Position numbers and translations under genes: made by a program
Shown: piece after piece, positions 10,828 through 18,327 of the stretch
Position numbering within the stretch: the stretch's first letter is position 1
Layout: every line of letters begins with the position of its first letter
The notes under the pieces: model-generated
Databases searched by the model: none
Seen by the model: only the letters and a program-made list of their open reading frames with translations
What the model was told of the DNA's origin: nothing
From: Chengkuizengella marina
GTDB taxonomy: Bacteria > Bacillota > Bacilli > Paenibacillales > KCTC-33759
Length of the DNA stretch: 64,000 bases
Direction of reading: 5' to 3'
Assembly: GCF_009910845.1 (NCBI RefSeq)
Contig: NZ_SIJB01000028.1
Span: forward strand, 62,001 to 126,000

Positions 10828-10856
10828 GGGTGCTATCATGAGATAGCACCCTTTTT
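10828..10856 (+). terminator. Terminator after the BI-1 gene
   Basis: Perfect 10-bp stem (gggtgctatc / gatagcaccc), loop atga, then five T. Confidence 0.95.
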
Positions 10857-11021
10857 ATGTTAAAAATAGGGTTAACATTTATTTGTCCTATCATAATATA
10901 CATCCTTTAATATAAAAACTGATATGACAACAAAGGAAATTTTTAGCTGTAAAATTTATCTAATCTATGGTTTAATAGAATTGCCAAATCTATCAAAAAA
11001 TTCATAGCAGGTGGTTGATAC

Positions 11022-12083
11022 GTGAGAATGAGAAGTTTAAGGTTATTTATTTTTGTTGTATGTTGTTCCATTTTTTTTGTAGGGTGTACGGGAGAAACCC
11101 TTCCAAGTGAAGAAGAAGTCATTGAGTCAGTTGAAGTGATTGAAAAAGAACCGATGATTGAAGAAACTACTGAAGTAATTGAGGAACCAGAGATTAATTA
11201 TCCTTATGTTTTTCCTTTAACAGGATTAGGAACGGAAGAGGAAGCGGTACAGCGTCCGGTAATAGTTATGGTGGAAAATTCACCATTAGCAAGGCCGCAG
11301 AGTGGGTTACATCTAGCTGATGTCGTTTATGAGATTTTAGCTGAGGGTGAAATCACAAGATTTGTAGCTGTTTTTCAAAGTGAATCACCAGAAATCATTG
11401 GACCTGTTCGTAGTATTAGACCTTATTTTGTTGAAATTAGCGAAGGGTTAGATGCATTAATTGTACATGCTGGCTGGAGTCAGGAAGCGATGAATATGAT
11501 TTCTACACGTGGTCTTCCTAACTTTGATGAGGTATATGGTGATGGAGCTTATTACTGGAGAAGTAATGATCGTAGACCTCCACATAATCTCTACACCAAT
11601 ACGGAATTAATTCGTAAAGGTGCAGCAAATAAAGGATATCGTGAAACATGGACTGATGTAGAAATGACATTTGCTGATGTTGAGACCATACTTGATGGAG
11701 ATCCTGCTAATCAGGTTGAAATTCCCTATTTACTTGGATATAAAGTAAACTATGAATTTAATGAAGAAGAAAATATTTACTATCGTTATATGGCAGGAGA
11801 AGCACACAAAGATCGAGAAACAGATGAGCAGTTAATTGCAAATAATATTCTTATTGCTGAAGCAAATCATTATATTTTGGACAATGTTGGACGAAGAGAT
11901 GTAGATGTGTATGGACCAGGAACAGGTTATATTATTCAAGCAGGAAAAGTAAAATCAATTACTTGGGAATATGTTCATGGGATCATTCGTGCTTTTGATG
12001 AAAACCAACAAGAGATTCCTTTATTATCAGGTAAAACATGGATACATATTGTGCCGGTGGGTTCTGAGATTAAAATACAATAG
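11022..12083 (+). CDS. yerB: DUF3048 lipoprotein YerB
   Basis: A 353-residue lipoprotein. The start is GTG at 11022 (ATG at 11028 is also possible), followed by a basic, hydrophobic signal ending in the lipobox FFVGC, then an acidic Glu-rich linker. The rest is the two-part DUF3048 domain: PVIVMVENSPLARPQSGLH, ADVVYEILAEGEITRF, GPVRSIRPYF, HAGWSQEA and a C-terminal half with the YKVNYEFNEEENIYYRY stretch. The molecular function is unknown; it is predicted on the outer face of the membrane. In B. subtilis yerB also lies downstream of the purine operon and near yerC, so the order here is partly conserved. Confidence 0.88.
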   Translation: MRMRSLRLFIFVVCCSIFFVGCTGETLPSEEEVIESVEVIEKEPMIEETTEVIEEPEINYPYVFPLTGLGTEEEAVQRPVIVMVENSPLARPQSGLHLADVVYEILAEGEITRFVAVFQSESPEIIGPVRSIRPYFVEISEGLDALIVHAGWSQEAMNMISTRGLPNFDEVYGDGAYYWRSNDRRPPHNLYTNTELIRKGAANKGYRETWTDVEMTFADVETILDGDPANQVEIPYLLGYKVNYEFNEEENIYYRYMAGEAHKDRETDEQLIANNILIAEANHYILDNVGRRDVDVYGPGTGYIIQAGKVKSITWEYVHGIIRAFDENQQEIPLLSGKTWIHIVPVGSEIKIQ

Positions 12084-12181
12084 ACTTAGAACTATATTAA
12101 AATTAATTTTTGTTTTTATAAAAAAGTGGTTAATCATAATACATAATTTTATTTTTAGAGATATTAGAACAGCAATATAGA

Positions 12182-12213
12182 CAGACCAAATCAAACTTTG
12201 ATTTGGTCTTTTA
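12182..12213 (+). terminator. Terminator after yerB
   Basis: Inverted repeat gaccaaatcaaa / tttgatttggtc (12184-12208) with almost no spacer, giving a stem of about 10 bp, followed by TTTTA. Confidence 0.85.
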
Positions 12214-12292
12214 TCAATATTAATAATTAAATAGGTGTTGAAGTTTATTAATTATTGGTTATTTAAAAAAGTGGTTTATTATTTTCAGTACC

Positions 12293-12326
12293 TTGCAATG
12301 TTCACTAGTGTATAGTATTATATACA
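12293..12326 (+). promoter_or_regulatory. Promoter with overlapping palindrome (likely PadR operator)
   Basis: TTGCAA (12293-12298) and TATTAT (12316-12321) are 17 bases apart. The palindrome tgtata-N6-tataca (12309-12326) covers the -10 box. PadR-family operators are often near-palindromes of ATGT/ACAT type, so this is the likely autoregulatory site of the following padR gene. Confidence 0.55.
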
Positions 12327-12404
12327 TGTAAAATACAGAAAAAAATTTTTTAAACAACTACTATACATTAATCAATAGTGAATATAGATGAAGGAGGTGG
12401 GGGC

Positions 12405-12722
12405 ATGAACGTTCAATTTAAAAAAGGAGTGCTTGAATTATGTGTGTTGGTTCTAATTTCTAAAAAAGATCAATACGGTTATGAGTTAGCTCAAAATATC
12501 TCACGAAAAATTGAAGTTGCAGATGGAACGTTATACCCACTTTTAAGAAGATTAACCAAAGAACAATATTTATCTACTTATTTAGCAGAATCATCAGAAG
12601 GACCTGCCAGGAAATATTACGCATTAACTGATCATGGCAAAGCATACATGAATTTGTTAGTTGAGGAATGGAATCAATTTTCAAATGCAGTTAATGATTT
12701 TATAGAGGAGGTATTAAATTGA
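12405..12722 (+). CDS. PadR family transcriptional regulator
   Basis: A 105-residue winged-helix regulator of the short PadR type: VLELCVLVLISKKDQYGYEL, then EVADGTLYPLLRRLTKEQYL (recognition helix) and a wing with GPARKYYALTDHG. The ATG at 12405 follows a strong AAGGAGGTG; an in-frame ATG at 12378 has no good site. It overlaps the next gene by 4 bases (TTGA). PadR regulators paired with HAAS/DUF1700 and DUF4097 genes are common in Firmicutes and usually repress their own operon. The signal sensed here is unknown. Confidence 0.92.
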   Translation: MNVQFKKGVLELCVLVLISKKDQYGYELAQNISRKIEVADGTLYPLLRRLTKEQYLSTYLAESSEGPARKYYALTDHGKAYMNLLVEEWNQFSNAVNDFIEEVLN

Positions 12723-13270
12723 ATAAAAATGAATTTTTGAATCAATTGGAATTTTTATTAGAAGATGTACATGAATCAGATAGAAATGAAATTTTGTATG
12801 ATTTTTTGGAACATTTTGATATTGGGTTAGCTAATGGAAAATCTGAAGAAGAGCTTGTTCTAGAACTTGGAGATCCAAAAGTCATTGCAAAGGATTTATT
12901 AGCTGATTATAGAGTGACTAAGGCTGAAAAAGATAAATCAATCGGGAATATGTATAAAGCAATATTAGCAACATTCAGTTTAAGTTTCTTCAATATCGTA
13001 TTTATCGTAGGACCTGTCATCGGAATATTTGGAGTGTATTTAGCATTATGTATTACTTCTGTTGTTCTCACGATTTCTCCTTTGTTGTTAATTCTAAATG
13101 TTATGTTTAACGGTTTTGCAAATATTGAATTGAACTTTTTTGCTTCGATTATGTTATGTGGATTAGGGATTTTAATGAGCATTGGTATGATTCATATTGG
13201 TAAATTCTTGTATAATGTAACACTTCGTTATATTAAATTTAACATTAGAACAATTAAGGGAGGAAAATAA
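12719..13270 (+). CDS. HAAS (DUF1700) domain membrane protein
   Basis: A 183-residue protein starting at TTG 12719, behind GAGGAGG. The N-terminal soluble helical HAAS/DUF1700 domain runs to about residue 65 (MNKNEFLNQLEFLLEDVHES, then ELGDPKVIAKDLLADY, a hallmark of the family). Two or three membrane segments follow (IYKAILATFSLSFFNIVF region, a Val/Ile-rich helix, FFASIMLCGLGILMSIGMI). HAAS proteins are thought to work with PadR regulators as membrane partners, but the mechanism is not established. It is translationally coupled to padR and one base from the DUF4097 gene. Confidence 0.88.
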   Translation: MNKNEFLNQLEFLLEDVHESDRNEILYDFLEHFDIGLANGKSEEELVLELGDPKVIAKDLLADYRVTKAEKDKSIGNMYKAILATFSLSFFNIVFIVGPVIGIFGVYLALCITSVVLTISPLLLILNVMFNGFANIELNFFASIMLCGLGILMSIGMIHIGKFLYNVTLRYIKFNIRTIKGGK

Positions 13271-13271
13271 A

Positions 13272-14213
13272 TTGAGAAAATTTACTTTTTTAGGCATTAT
13301 TCTAGTCATTGTAGGAGCTGTAGGAGCATTCACTTTTTTAGACGACGCATTTGAAACAGTTGATATATTTGAAGAAAAAAAAGTATCTGGTAATCAATAT
13401 AAAAATATTGAAATTGATACAAGTTCAGTGGATGTGAATGTTATACCTACAGCAAAGAAAGAGTTAATAGTCACTTTAAGTGGTGAAGTAAGCAAACGGT
13501 ATGAAGAGGTATATGACTTGGTTTTGGAAGAAAGGGGAGATATGTTACAAATCGAGTTAAAAGAAAAGAATATTTTTTTTAATGTAGGGTTTGTCATTAA
13601 TAAAGTAGATCTACAAGTAGAAATTCCTCAAAAACTGTATGACTCAGTTAAAGTAGATGTAACTTCAGGAGATATTGATGTTGCACAATTACAAGCAAAT
13701 GACCTTACATTATCTACGAGCTCAGGAGACGTTACAATTGAAGAATTAAATGCAAGTGATGTTGAGTTAACTGCTACTTCTGGGAATATCTCAGCTAAAA
13801 ATGGAGTCATATCTTCAAATATGTTAATCGAAACTTCAAGCGGTGACATTGACACAGAAAATATAATCAGCAATATACTAACTTTGGAAGTAACTAGTGG
13901 CAATATTGAATTCACGAATAATGAAGTAAAAACATCAACCTTACAAACATCAAGTGGTAATATAACTATATATAATGATGAGCATAAAGGAGATATTAAA
14001 GCCAAAACAACTAGTGGCGATATTACAATTGACTTTGAACAAGAAAATGAATCTTTATTGATTGATTTTAAAACCTCTTCAGGAGATGTGGATATTAGAA
14101 GAGAAGGTTATTTATTTGAAGAGAAATCTGATTCAAAAGCAATTGGAAAAATTGGCTCTGGAAAATATAACATAGAAGCTAGAGCTTCATCTGGAGATAT
14201 TACTTTAAAATAA
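13272..14213 (+). CDS. DUF4097 beta-strand repeat protein (LiaG/YvlB-like)
   Basis: A 313-residue protein starting at TTG 13272 behind GGGAGG. One N-terminal hydrophobic segment (FLGIILVIVGAVGAFTFL) anchors or exports it. The rest is an extracellular beta-solenoid of the DUF4097 family built from repeated TSSGDI/TSGNI steps, at least nine of them from about residue 130 to the C-terminus. Members such as LiaG belong to cell-envelope stress operons. It is the last gene of the PadR-HAAS operon, so a role in sensing or responding to envelope damage is reasonable but inferred. Confidence 0.85.
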   Translation: MRKFTFLGIILVIVGAVGAFTFLDDAFETVDIFEEKKVSGNQYKNIEIDTSSVDVNVIPTAKKELIVTLSGEVSKRYEEVYDLVLEERGDMLQIELKEKNIFFNVGFVINKVDLQVEIPQKLYDSVKVDVTSGDIDVAQLQANDLTLSTSSGDVTIEELNASDVELTATSGNISAKNGVISSNMLIETSSGDIDTENIISNILTLEVTSGNIEFTNNEVKTSTLQTSSGNITIYNDEHKGDIKAKTTSGDITIDFEQENESLLIDFKTSSGDVDIRREGYLFEEKSDSKAIGKIGSGKYNIEARASSGDITLK

Positions 14214-14244
14214 TTTAAGCTAAGTACGGTAGGAGGGGCAATGT

Positions 14245-15075
14245 ATGGAGCTACAAATCAAACAACCAAAACAAATTTTAACAAAAGCATCAGGTTATTT
14301 AAAAGGGTATACACATACTCTAAATCCTTATGCAGGATGCTCCTTCTCTTGTAAATACTGTTATGTTCGAGAAATGCCAATTGCAAAATTTAAAGGGTTA
14401 GAATGGGGAACTTGGGTGGAGGTGAAACAAGGAGCCTCTGATTTACTTAAAAAAGAACTAACGAAAGCTAACCAAAAAGGACCTGTTCATATTTTCATGT
14501 CGTCCAGTACAGACCCTTATCAACCAGCAGAAACGAAACATTTCATTACTCGTTCACTTTTAGAAGTTATGGTTGAGATACAACCGGATTTTCTGTTTGT
14601 GCAAACTAGAAGCCCTCTAGTGACAAGGGATATACAATATTTTAAGGAATTAAAAGAAAGTGTGCTTATTAGCATGACGATAGAAACAGACTTGGATGAA
14701 ATGCGTAGAATATTTACGCCAAGTGCACCTCCAATTACAGCAAGGTTTAAAGCTTTGCAAGATTTAAAAGAAGCAGGATTACCAATACAAGCTGCAATAT
14801 CACCTGTACTGCCGAGTTCAGAAACATTTGCAAAAAAATTATCATCAATTGTAACTCGTGTCTGTGTTGATGATTATTTTATGGGGGATGGAATGCAGGG
14901 GAAAAGGACACAAAGATTAGGTATTCAACAAATTTATATAAAGGAGAAATTAGAAGAATGGTATACTCCTTCTGCATATTTACGAGTGAAAAAACAATTA
15001 GAGAACTATTTTTCAGACGATCAAATTTTTGTCAGCCAGGAGGGTTTTCTTCCATTAAACAAACTACAAAAATGA
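14245..15075 (+). CDS. SPL-family radical SAM protein
   Basis: A 276-residue radical SAM protein with the cluster motif CSFSCKYCYV (Cys32, 36, 39; CxxxCxxC), preceded by HTLNPYAGC as in the COG1533/SplB-like group, and followed by SSSTDPYQPAE, VQTRSPLVTRD and MTIETD. Spore photoproduct lyase is the best-known member, but this one is shorter and lacks a recognisable C-terminal lesion-binding Cys, so I name only the family. GGAGGGG precedes the ATG. It lies 31 bases after the DUF4097 gene and may be cotranscribed. The substrate is unknown. Confidence 0.85.
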   Translation: MELQIKQPKQILTKASGYLKGYTHTLNPYAGCSFSCKYCYVREMPIAKFKGLEWGTWVEVKQGASDLLKKELTKANQKGPVHIFMSSSTDPYQPAETKHFITRSLLEVMVEIQPDFLFVQTRSPLVTRDIQYFKELKESVLISMTIETDLDEMRRIFTPSAPPITARFKALQDLKEAGLPIQAAISPVLPSSETFAKKLSSIVTRVCVDDYFMGDGMQGKRTQRLGIQQIYIKEKLEEWYTPSAYLRVKKQLENYFSDDQIFVSQEGFLPLNKLQK

Positions 15076-15135
15076 AGAGCTTAAATCAAATTCATCTTTG
15101 AAATTAGTTCTTAATTGTCGATAGTAATAAAGAAA

Positions 15136-15170
15136 AGAACGTATAGAATGTTTTTTTATCCATACGTTCT
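15136..15170 (-). terminator. Probable terminator of the minus-strand basic-tail gene
   Basis: A 9-bp inverted repeat (agaacgtat / atacgttct) followed on the minus strand by ttttctttatt. The loop is 17 bases and A/T-rich, so the call is moderate. Confidence 0.5.
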
Positions 15171-15183
15171 AAGTTCACTTCCA

Positions 15184-15783
15184 TTATCTTATTGCTCTTC
15201 TTTTTCTTTTTGTTGATCTTTTTGAACTTGAGCGTTTACCATTAGATGACCTTCTTTTTGAAGATCCTGACTTTCTTCTTTTTCTTCTCTTTCTTCTCCT
15301 CCTTCTATCTTCTAAAAGCGCAGCATCAGCAGCAGTAGCAGCTGCCGCTCCTTTTCCAAAAGAACCTAGTAGCAACTTTAACATAGGGGAAAACTGTTGA
15401 ACTTGTTTCATAAATCCATTCATTTTATTAATTGTATTAAAGATTCCTTCAACTCCACCTAACTTTTCAACCATGGCTTTAATATCACCAATGGGTAAAT
15501 TAGCTAATGGGTTACTCCCCCCTCCAGTAGTTGTTGACGGAACAGGGAGGTTATGATCTCGTGCCTCATTGAACGGTGCCTGCGCTCCGTTGTTAAAAGG
15601 CGTCGGTGCATCATTGAATGGGGTTTGTGCTCCATTGTATGGGACGGCGGGAGGATAATTTGTATTCGCTGGGACTTGACCTGCACCCGTTTCATTTCTA
15701 ATACCCGCTCTATAATAGCCGTTATTTGGTGGAGTTGCATTTGTCGCTTTACGATATTGATTATGTCTTCTCAATTTGCCCAC
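15184..15783 (-). CDS. Uncharacterised protein with hyper-basic C-terminal tail (YqfQ/VrrA-like)
   Basis: A 199-residue protein in three parts: an N-terminal half rich in Pro, Asn and Gln with near-repeats around PYNGAQTPFNDAPTPFNN; a central helical segment (IGDIKAMVEKLGGVEGIF through SPMLKLLLGSFGKG); and a last 45 residues that are almost all Arg, Lys and Ser, starting RRRRRKRRKRRK. The middle resembles the YqfQ/VrrA type of Bacillales spore-associated proteins, but that is a weak recognition. There is no signal peptide or membrane helix. The basic tail suggests binding to nucleic acid or an anionic spore polymer. It is alone on the minus strand. Confidence 0.7.
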   Translation of the reverse strand: MGKLRRHNQYRKATNATPPNNGYYRAGIRNETGAGQVPANTNYPPAVPYNGAQTPFNDAPTPFNNGAQAPFNEARDHNLPVPSTTTGGGSNPLANLPIGDIKAMVEKLGGVEGIFNTINKMNGFMKQVQQFSPMLKLLLGSFGKGAAAATAADAALLEDRRRRRKRRKRRKSGSSKRRSSNGKRSSSKRSTKRKRRAIR

Positions 15784-15935
15784 AATCCTTTTTTATAGGT
15801 ACCTTAAAATAGAGAATGACAAAGTTTTATTAAGGTTACCTACTTATGATTTTGTTATACAATATGTAGTAGGCATTCGTGATGTATGGACGATTGTCAC
15901 GGTTATAAAAAAAAAATTTAGAGGAGAGTTAAAAA

Positions 15936-16037
15936 GTTAATGAGAGTGAGATCTTTGAAGTAAAACAACATCGAATTTTGCTCTCAAATTCTGAAGTCCG
16001 GTGCTCATGTAAAAGTCTACATTTTATGTCCTTTTGA
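15936..16037. repeat. Candidate intergenic repeat element upstream of yerC
   Basis: The 372-base gap between the basic-tail gene and yerC holds no gene of normal size. This stretch has short arms: gagag at 15942 with ctctc at 15981, and gaattt with aaattc around the ctctc. On the minus strand it reads acatgagcaccggac, a string I recall from dispersed intergenic repeats of spore-forming Firmicutes. A 7-codon ORF (MRVRSLK, 15940-15963) behind GAGGAGAG overlaps it. The repeat call is from memory and unchecked. Confidence 0.35.
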
Positions 16038-16155
16038 TATACTATTCCAATCTGTTCAGTAAAGTTTATGCCTTTGAACGTTTGAATGCATTAGTCACTT
16101 AAAGTATGATATGATAAAATAGAAGAAAAAGATCTACATAGGGGATGAATTAAAG

Positions 16156-16446
16156 ATGCAATTAAAGAAATTTAATGATAAATCAATAGAACAACTATTT
16201 GAAGCGATTCTGTCTTTAGAAGATATTGAAGAATGTTATGTATTTTTTGATGATTTATGTACCGTCAACGAAATTCAATCGTTATCACAACGACTTGAAG
16301 TGGCGCGAATGCTGAGAAAAGGGAGTACCTACAATCAGATCGAAGCAGAAACAGGTGCTAGCACAGCTACAATATCCAGAGTGAAAAGATGTTTAAATTA
16401 CGGAAATGATGGTTACAGAATGGCATTAGAACGTATCAAAAAATAA
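16156..16446 (+). CDS. yerC: YerC/YecD family TrpR-like DNA-binding protein
   Basis: A 96-residue helical protein of the TrpR/YerC/YecD superfamily. It shows TVNEIQSLSQRLEVARML, then GSTYNQIEAETGASTATISRVKRCL, a helix-turn-helix with a clear recognition helix. The length equals the family norm. It is predicted to be a dimeric DNA-binding regulator; the effector is unknown, and residues for tryptophan binding are not evident. B. subtilis yerC sits close to yerB, as here. The chelatase gene follows 28 bases later. Confidence 0.88.
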   Translation: MQLKKFNDKSIEQLFEAILSLEDIEECYVFFDDLCTVNEIQSLSQRLEVARMLRKGSTYNQIEAETGASTATISRVKRCLNYGNDGYRMALERIKK

Positions 16447-16474
16447 ATAGAGAATGTCCATCAGGAGGAGACAT

Positions 16475-17251
16475 ATGAAGTATGGATTACTAGTTATAAG
16501 TCACGGCTCTAGAAACAAAAAGTGGGTCCAATTAGTTGACCAAGCTGTTGATGAGGTTCAATTGCCAAATTTCATTCCAAAGGAATCTTCATTTTTAGAA
16601 CTAGTAGAAAATCGGCTCATTCAAGATGGAATATATCGTTTAGAAGCTAAAGGGGTAACGGATATCATTGTTATTCCTTTATTTGTTTCTTCTGGAAGTA
16701 CGCATTTGGATGAAATCAGTTATGCTTTGAGAGTAACATCAAAACCAACATTAGAAACTGACCTGGAACCCATGGATATTAATGCAAAAATACATTTAGG
16801 TGTACCTGTAGATGATGATCCAATTATTGCTAATATTTTATATGAAAGAATTAGTGATTTATCAAAAAATCCACAGCAGGAAGTGCTTTGTTTAGTTGGA
16901 CACGGATCAAAGGAAAAAGGATTCTATGCCAGATGGAGAAGTGGATTAGATTCTTTAGCCAAGCGGGTACAAATGATTGGAAATTTTGCTGGATCAGAAT
17001 CAGCGATGTTATTACCGAATCAAGTGCCATGTAAAATAAAGGTGCTGAATAAAAAATATCCTGAATATAAGGTCATTATTGTTCCTTTATTTTTAAGTGA
17101 AGGGTATTTTACAAATGAAGTGATTCCAAGTCGTTTAAGAGGTTTTACATATTTGTACAACGGTAAGCCGATTTTACCTGACAAAAAAATTTCTCAATGG
17201 ATTAAACAACAAGTTTCTAAACATATTGATAGTAAGGAAGATTTATTATAA
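16475..17251 (+). CDS. CbiX/SirB-type sirohydrochlorin chelatase-like protein
   Basis: A 258-residue protein with two chelatase-like halves. The first begins GLLVISHGSRNKKWVQLVDQ, with the predicted metal-coordinating His in SHGS. The second has CLVGHGSKEKGFYARWR. PLFVSSGSTHLDEI and PLFLSEGYFTNEVIP are the matching strand-loops of each half. CbiX and SirB insert Co or Fe into sirohydrochlorin for cobalamin or siroheme synthesis. No other tetrapyrrole gene is nearby, so the metal and true substrate are unproven. The start is ATG 16475 behind CAGGAGGA rather than the in-frame ATG at 16454. Confidence 0.82.
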   Translation: MKYGLLVISHGSRNKKWVQLVDQAVDEVQLPNFIPKESSFLELVENRLIQDGIYRLEAKGVTDIIVIPLFVSSGSTHLDEISYALRVTSKPTLETDLEPMDINAKIHLGVPVDDDPIIANILYERISDLSKNPQQEVLCLVGHGSKEKGFYARWRSGLDSLAKRVQMIGNFAGSESAMLLPNQVPCKIKVLNKKYPEYKVIIVPLFLSEGYFTNEVIPSRLRGFTYLYNGKPILPDKKISQWIKQQVSKHIDSKEDLL

Positions 17252-17262
17252 AAAGGGCATAT

Positions 17263-17296
17263 TGTCAAAATGTATGAAATTGTTGGTATTTTGACA
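17263..17296 (+). terminator. Possible weak terminator after the chelatase gene
   Basis: A 9-bp inverted repeat (tgtcaaaat / attttgaca) with a 16-base loop. No strong T-run follows, so it could equally be an operator or a stability hairpin. Confidence 0.3.
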
Positions 17297-17392
17297 CCTG
17301 TTGAGTGTTATGCTTTTTCATGTAATTAAGTTATAATTAGAAAAATAAGTCATAAGTATAGTAGCTCACGCATTAAAAAGTAGGTGGAATTA

Positions 17393-18307
17393 ATGGTTAA
17401 GAGAGCAAGACTAATATACAATCCTTCTTCAGGTAGAGAAGAGATGAAAAAAAGGCTGCCGGAAGTTTTGAAAAAATTAGAAAGTGGTGGTTTTGAAACT
17501 TCCACACATGAAACAAAAGGAAAAGGTGATGCCGCTAGTGCAGCAGAAGAAGCAGTCAAAAGAGAGTTTGACGTTGTTATTGCTGCAGGAGGAGATGGGA
17601 CTTTAAATGAGGTTGTTAATGGATTGGCTAATCAACCTTATCGACCAAAGTTAGGTATACTTCCTCTGGGCACTACAAACGATTTTGCAAGAGCATTAGG
17701 AATTCCAAAGAACTGGTCAAGAGCGTGTGATATTATTTTAAATGAATACACGAAGTTAATTGATATAGGTAAAGTAAATGACGAATATTTCATAAACATT
17801 GCAGGCGGAGGTTCATTAACGGAGTTAACTTATGAGGTTCCGAGTAAGTTAAAAACGATGTTAGGACAATTAGCTTACTATATGAAAGGATTAGAAAAAC
17901 TTCCTCAATTTCGTCCAATTCATTTAACTCTAAAATCTAAAGAAGTAATGTTAGAGGAAGAAGAGGTCATGATCTTTTTAATTGCAAATAGCAATTCAGT
18001 AGGCGGGATAGAAAAAATTGCACCTGCGGCAAGTTTAAGTGATGGTTTATTTGATGTATTTATTTTGAAAAAATGTAATTTAGCAGAATTCATAAGAATT
18101 GTAACCTTAACTTTAAAAGGAGCTCATGTAAATGACCCGCATGTTATCCATTTTAAATCAAACCATCTTCAAATTTCATCCTCTGATTATACCCAAATTA
18201 ATTTAGACGGGGAGTACGGCGGAACATTACCTAAAACCTTTTCTTTAATTCCATCACATATCCCTATATTTATTGATGAGTCAGGCAAGGCGACATATAA
18301 CGATTAA
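17393..18307 (+). CDS. dgkB: Diacylglycerol kinase DgkB
   Basis: Phosphorylates diacylglycerol to phosphatidic acid in the lipid and lipoteichoic acid cycle of Gram-positives. The protein has 304 residues, as in B. subtilis DgkB (YerQ). Motifs: RARLIYNPSSGRE, the ATP-binding GGDGTLNEVVNGL, GILPLGTTNDFARALGIP, and INLDGEYGG towards the end. ATG 17393 is preferred because AGGTGG lies at a good distance; an upstream GTG at 17384 would add three residues. rlmCD follows after 20 bases. The same dgkB-rlmCD (yerQ-yefA) order occurs in B. subtilis. Confidence 0.92.
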   Translation: MVKRARLIYNPSSGREEMKKRLPEVLKKLESGGFETSTHETKGKGDAASAAEEAVKREFDVVIAAGGDGTLNEVVNGLANQPYRPKLGILPLGTTNDFARALGIPKNWSRACDIILNEYTKLIDIGKVNDEYFINIAGGGSLTELTYEVPSKLKTMLGQLAYYMKGLEKLPQFRPIHLTLKSKEVMLEEEEVMIFLIANSNSVGGIEKIAPAASLSDGLFDVFILKKCNLAEFIRIVTLTLKGAHVNDPHVIHFKSNHLQISSSDYTQINLDGEYGGTLPKTFSLIPSHIPIFIDESGKATYND

Positions 18308-18327
18308 ATTGGAGTGATCCATAAAAC

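Noticed and set aside
11971-12180. 69-codon plus-strand open frame overlapping the end of yerB
   Set aside because: Out of frame with yerB, mostly inside it, no ribosome site, and ends at the yerB terminator.
13628-14005. 125-codon minus-strand open frame inside the DUF4097 gene
   Set aside because: It mirrors the repetitive TSSGDI codons of the real gene on the other strand.
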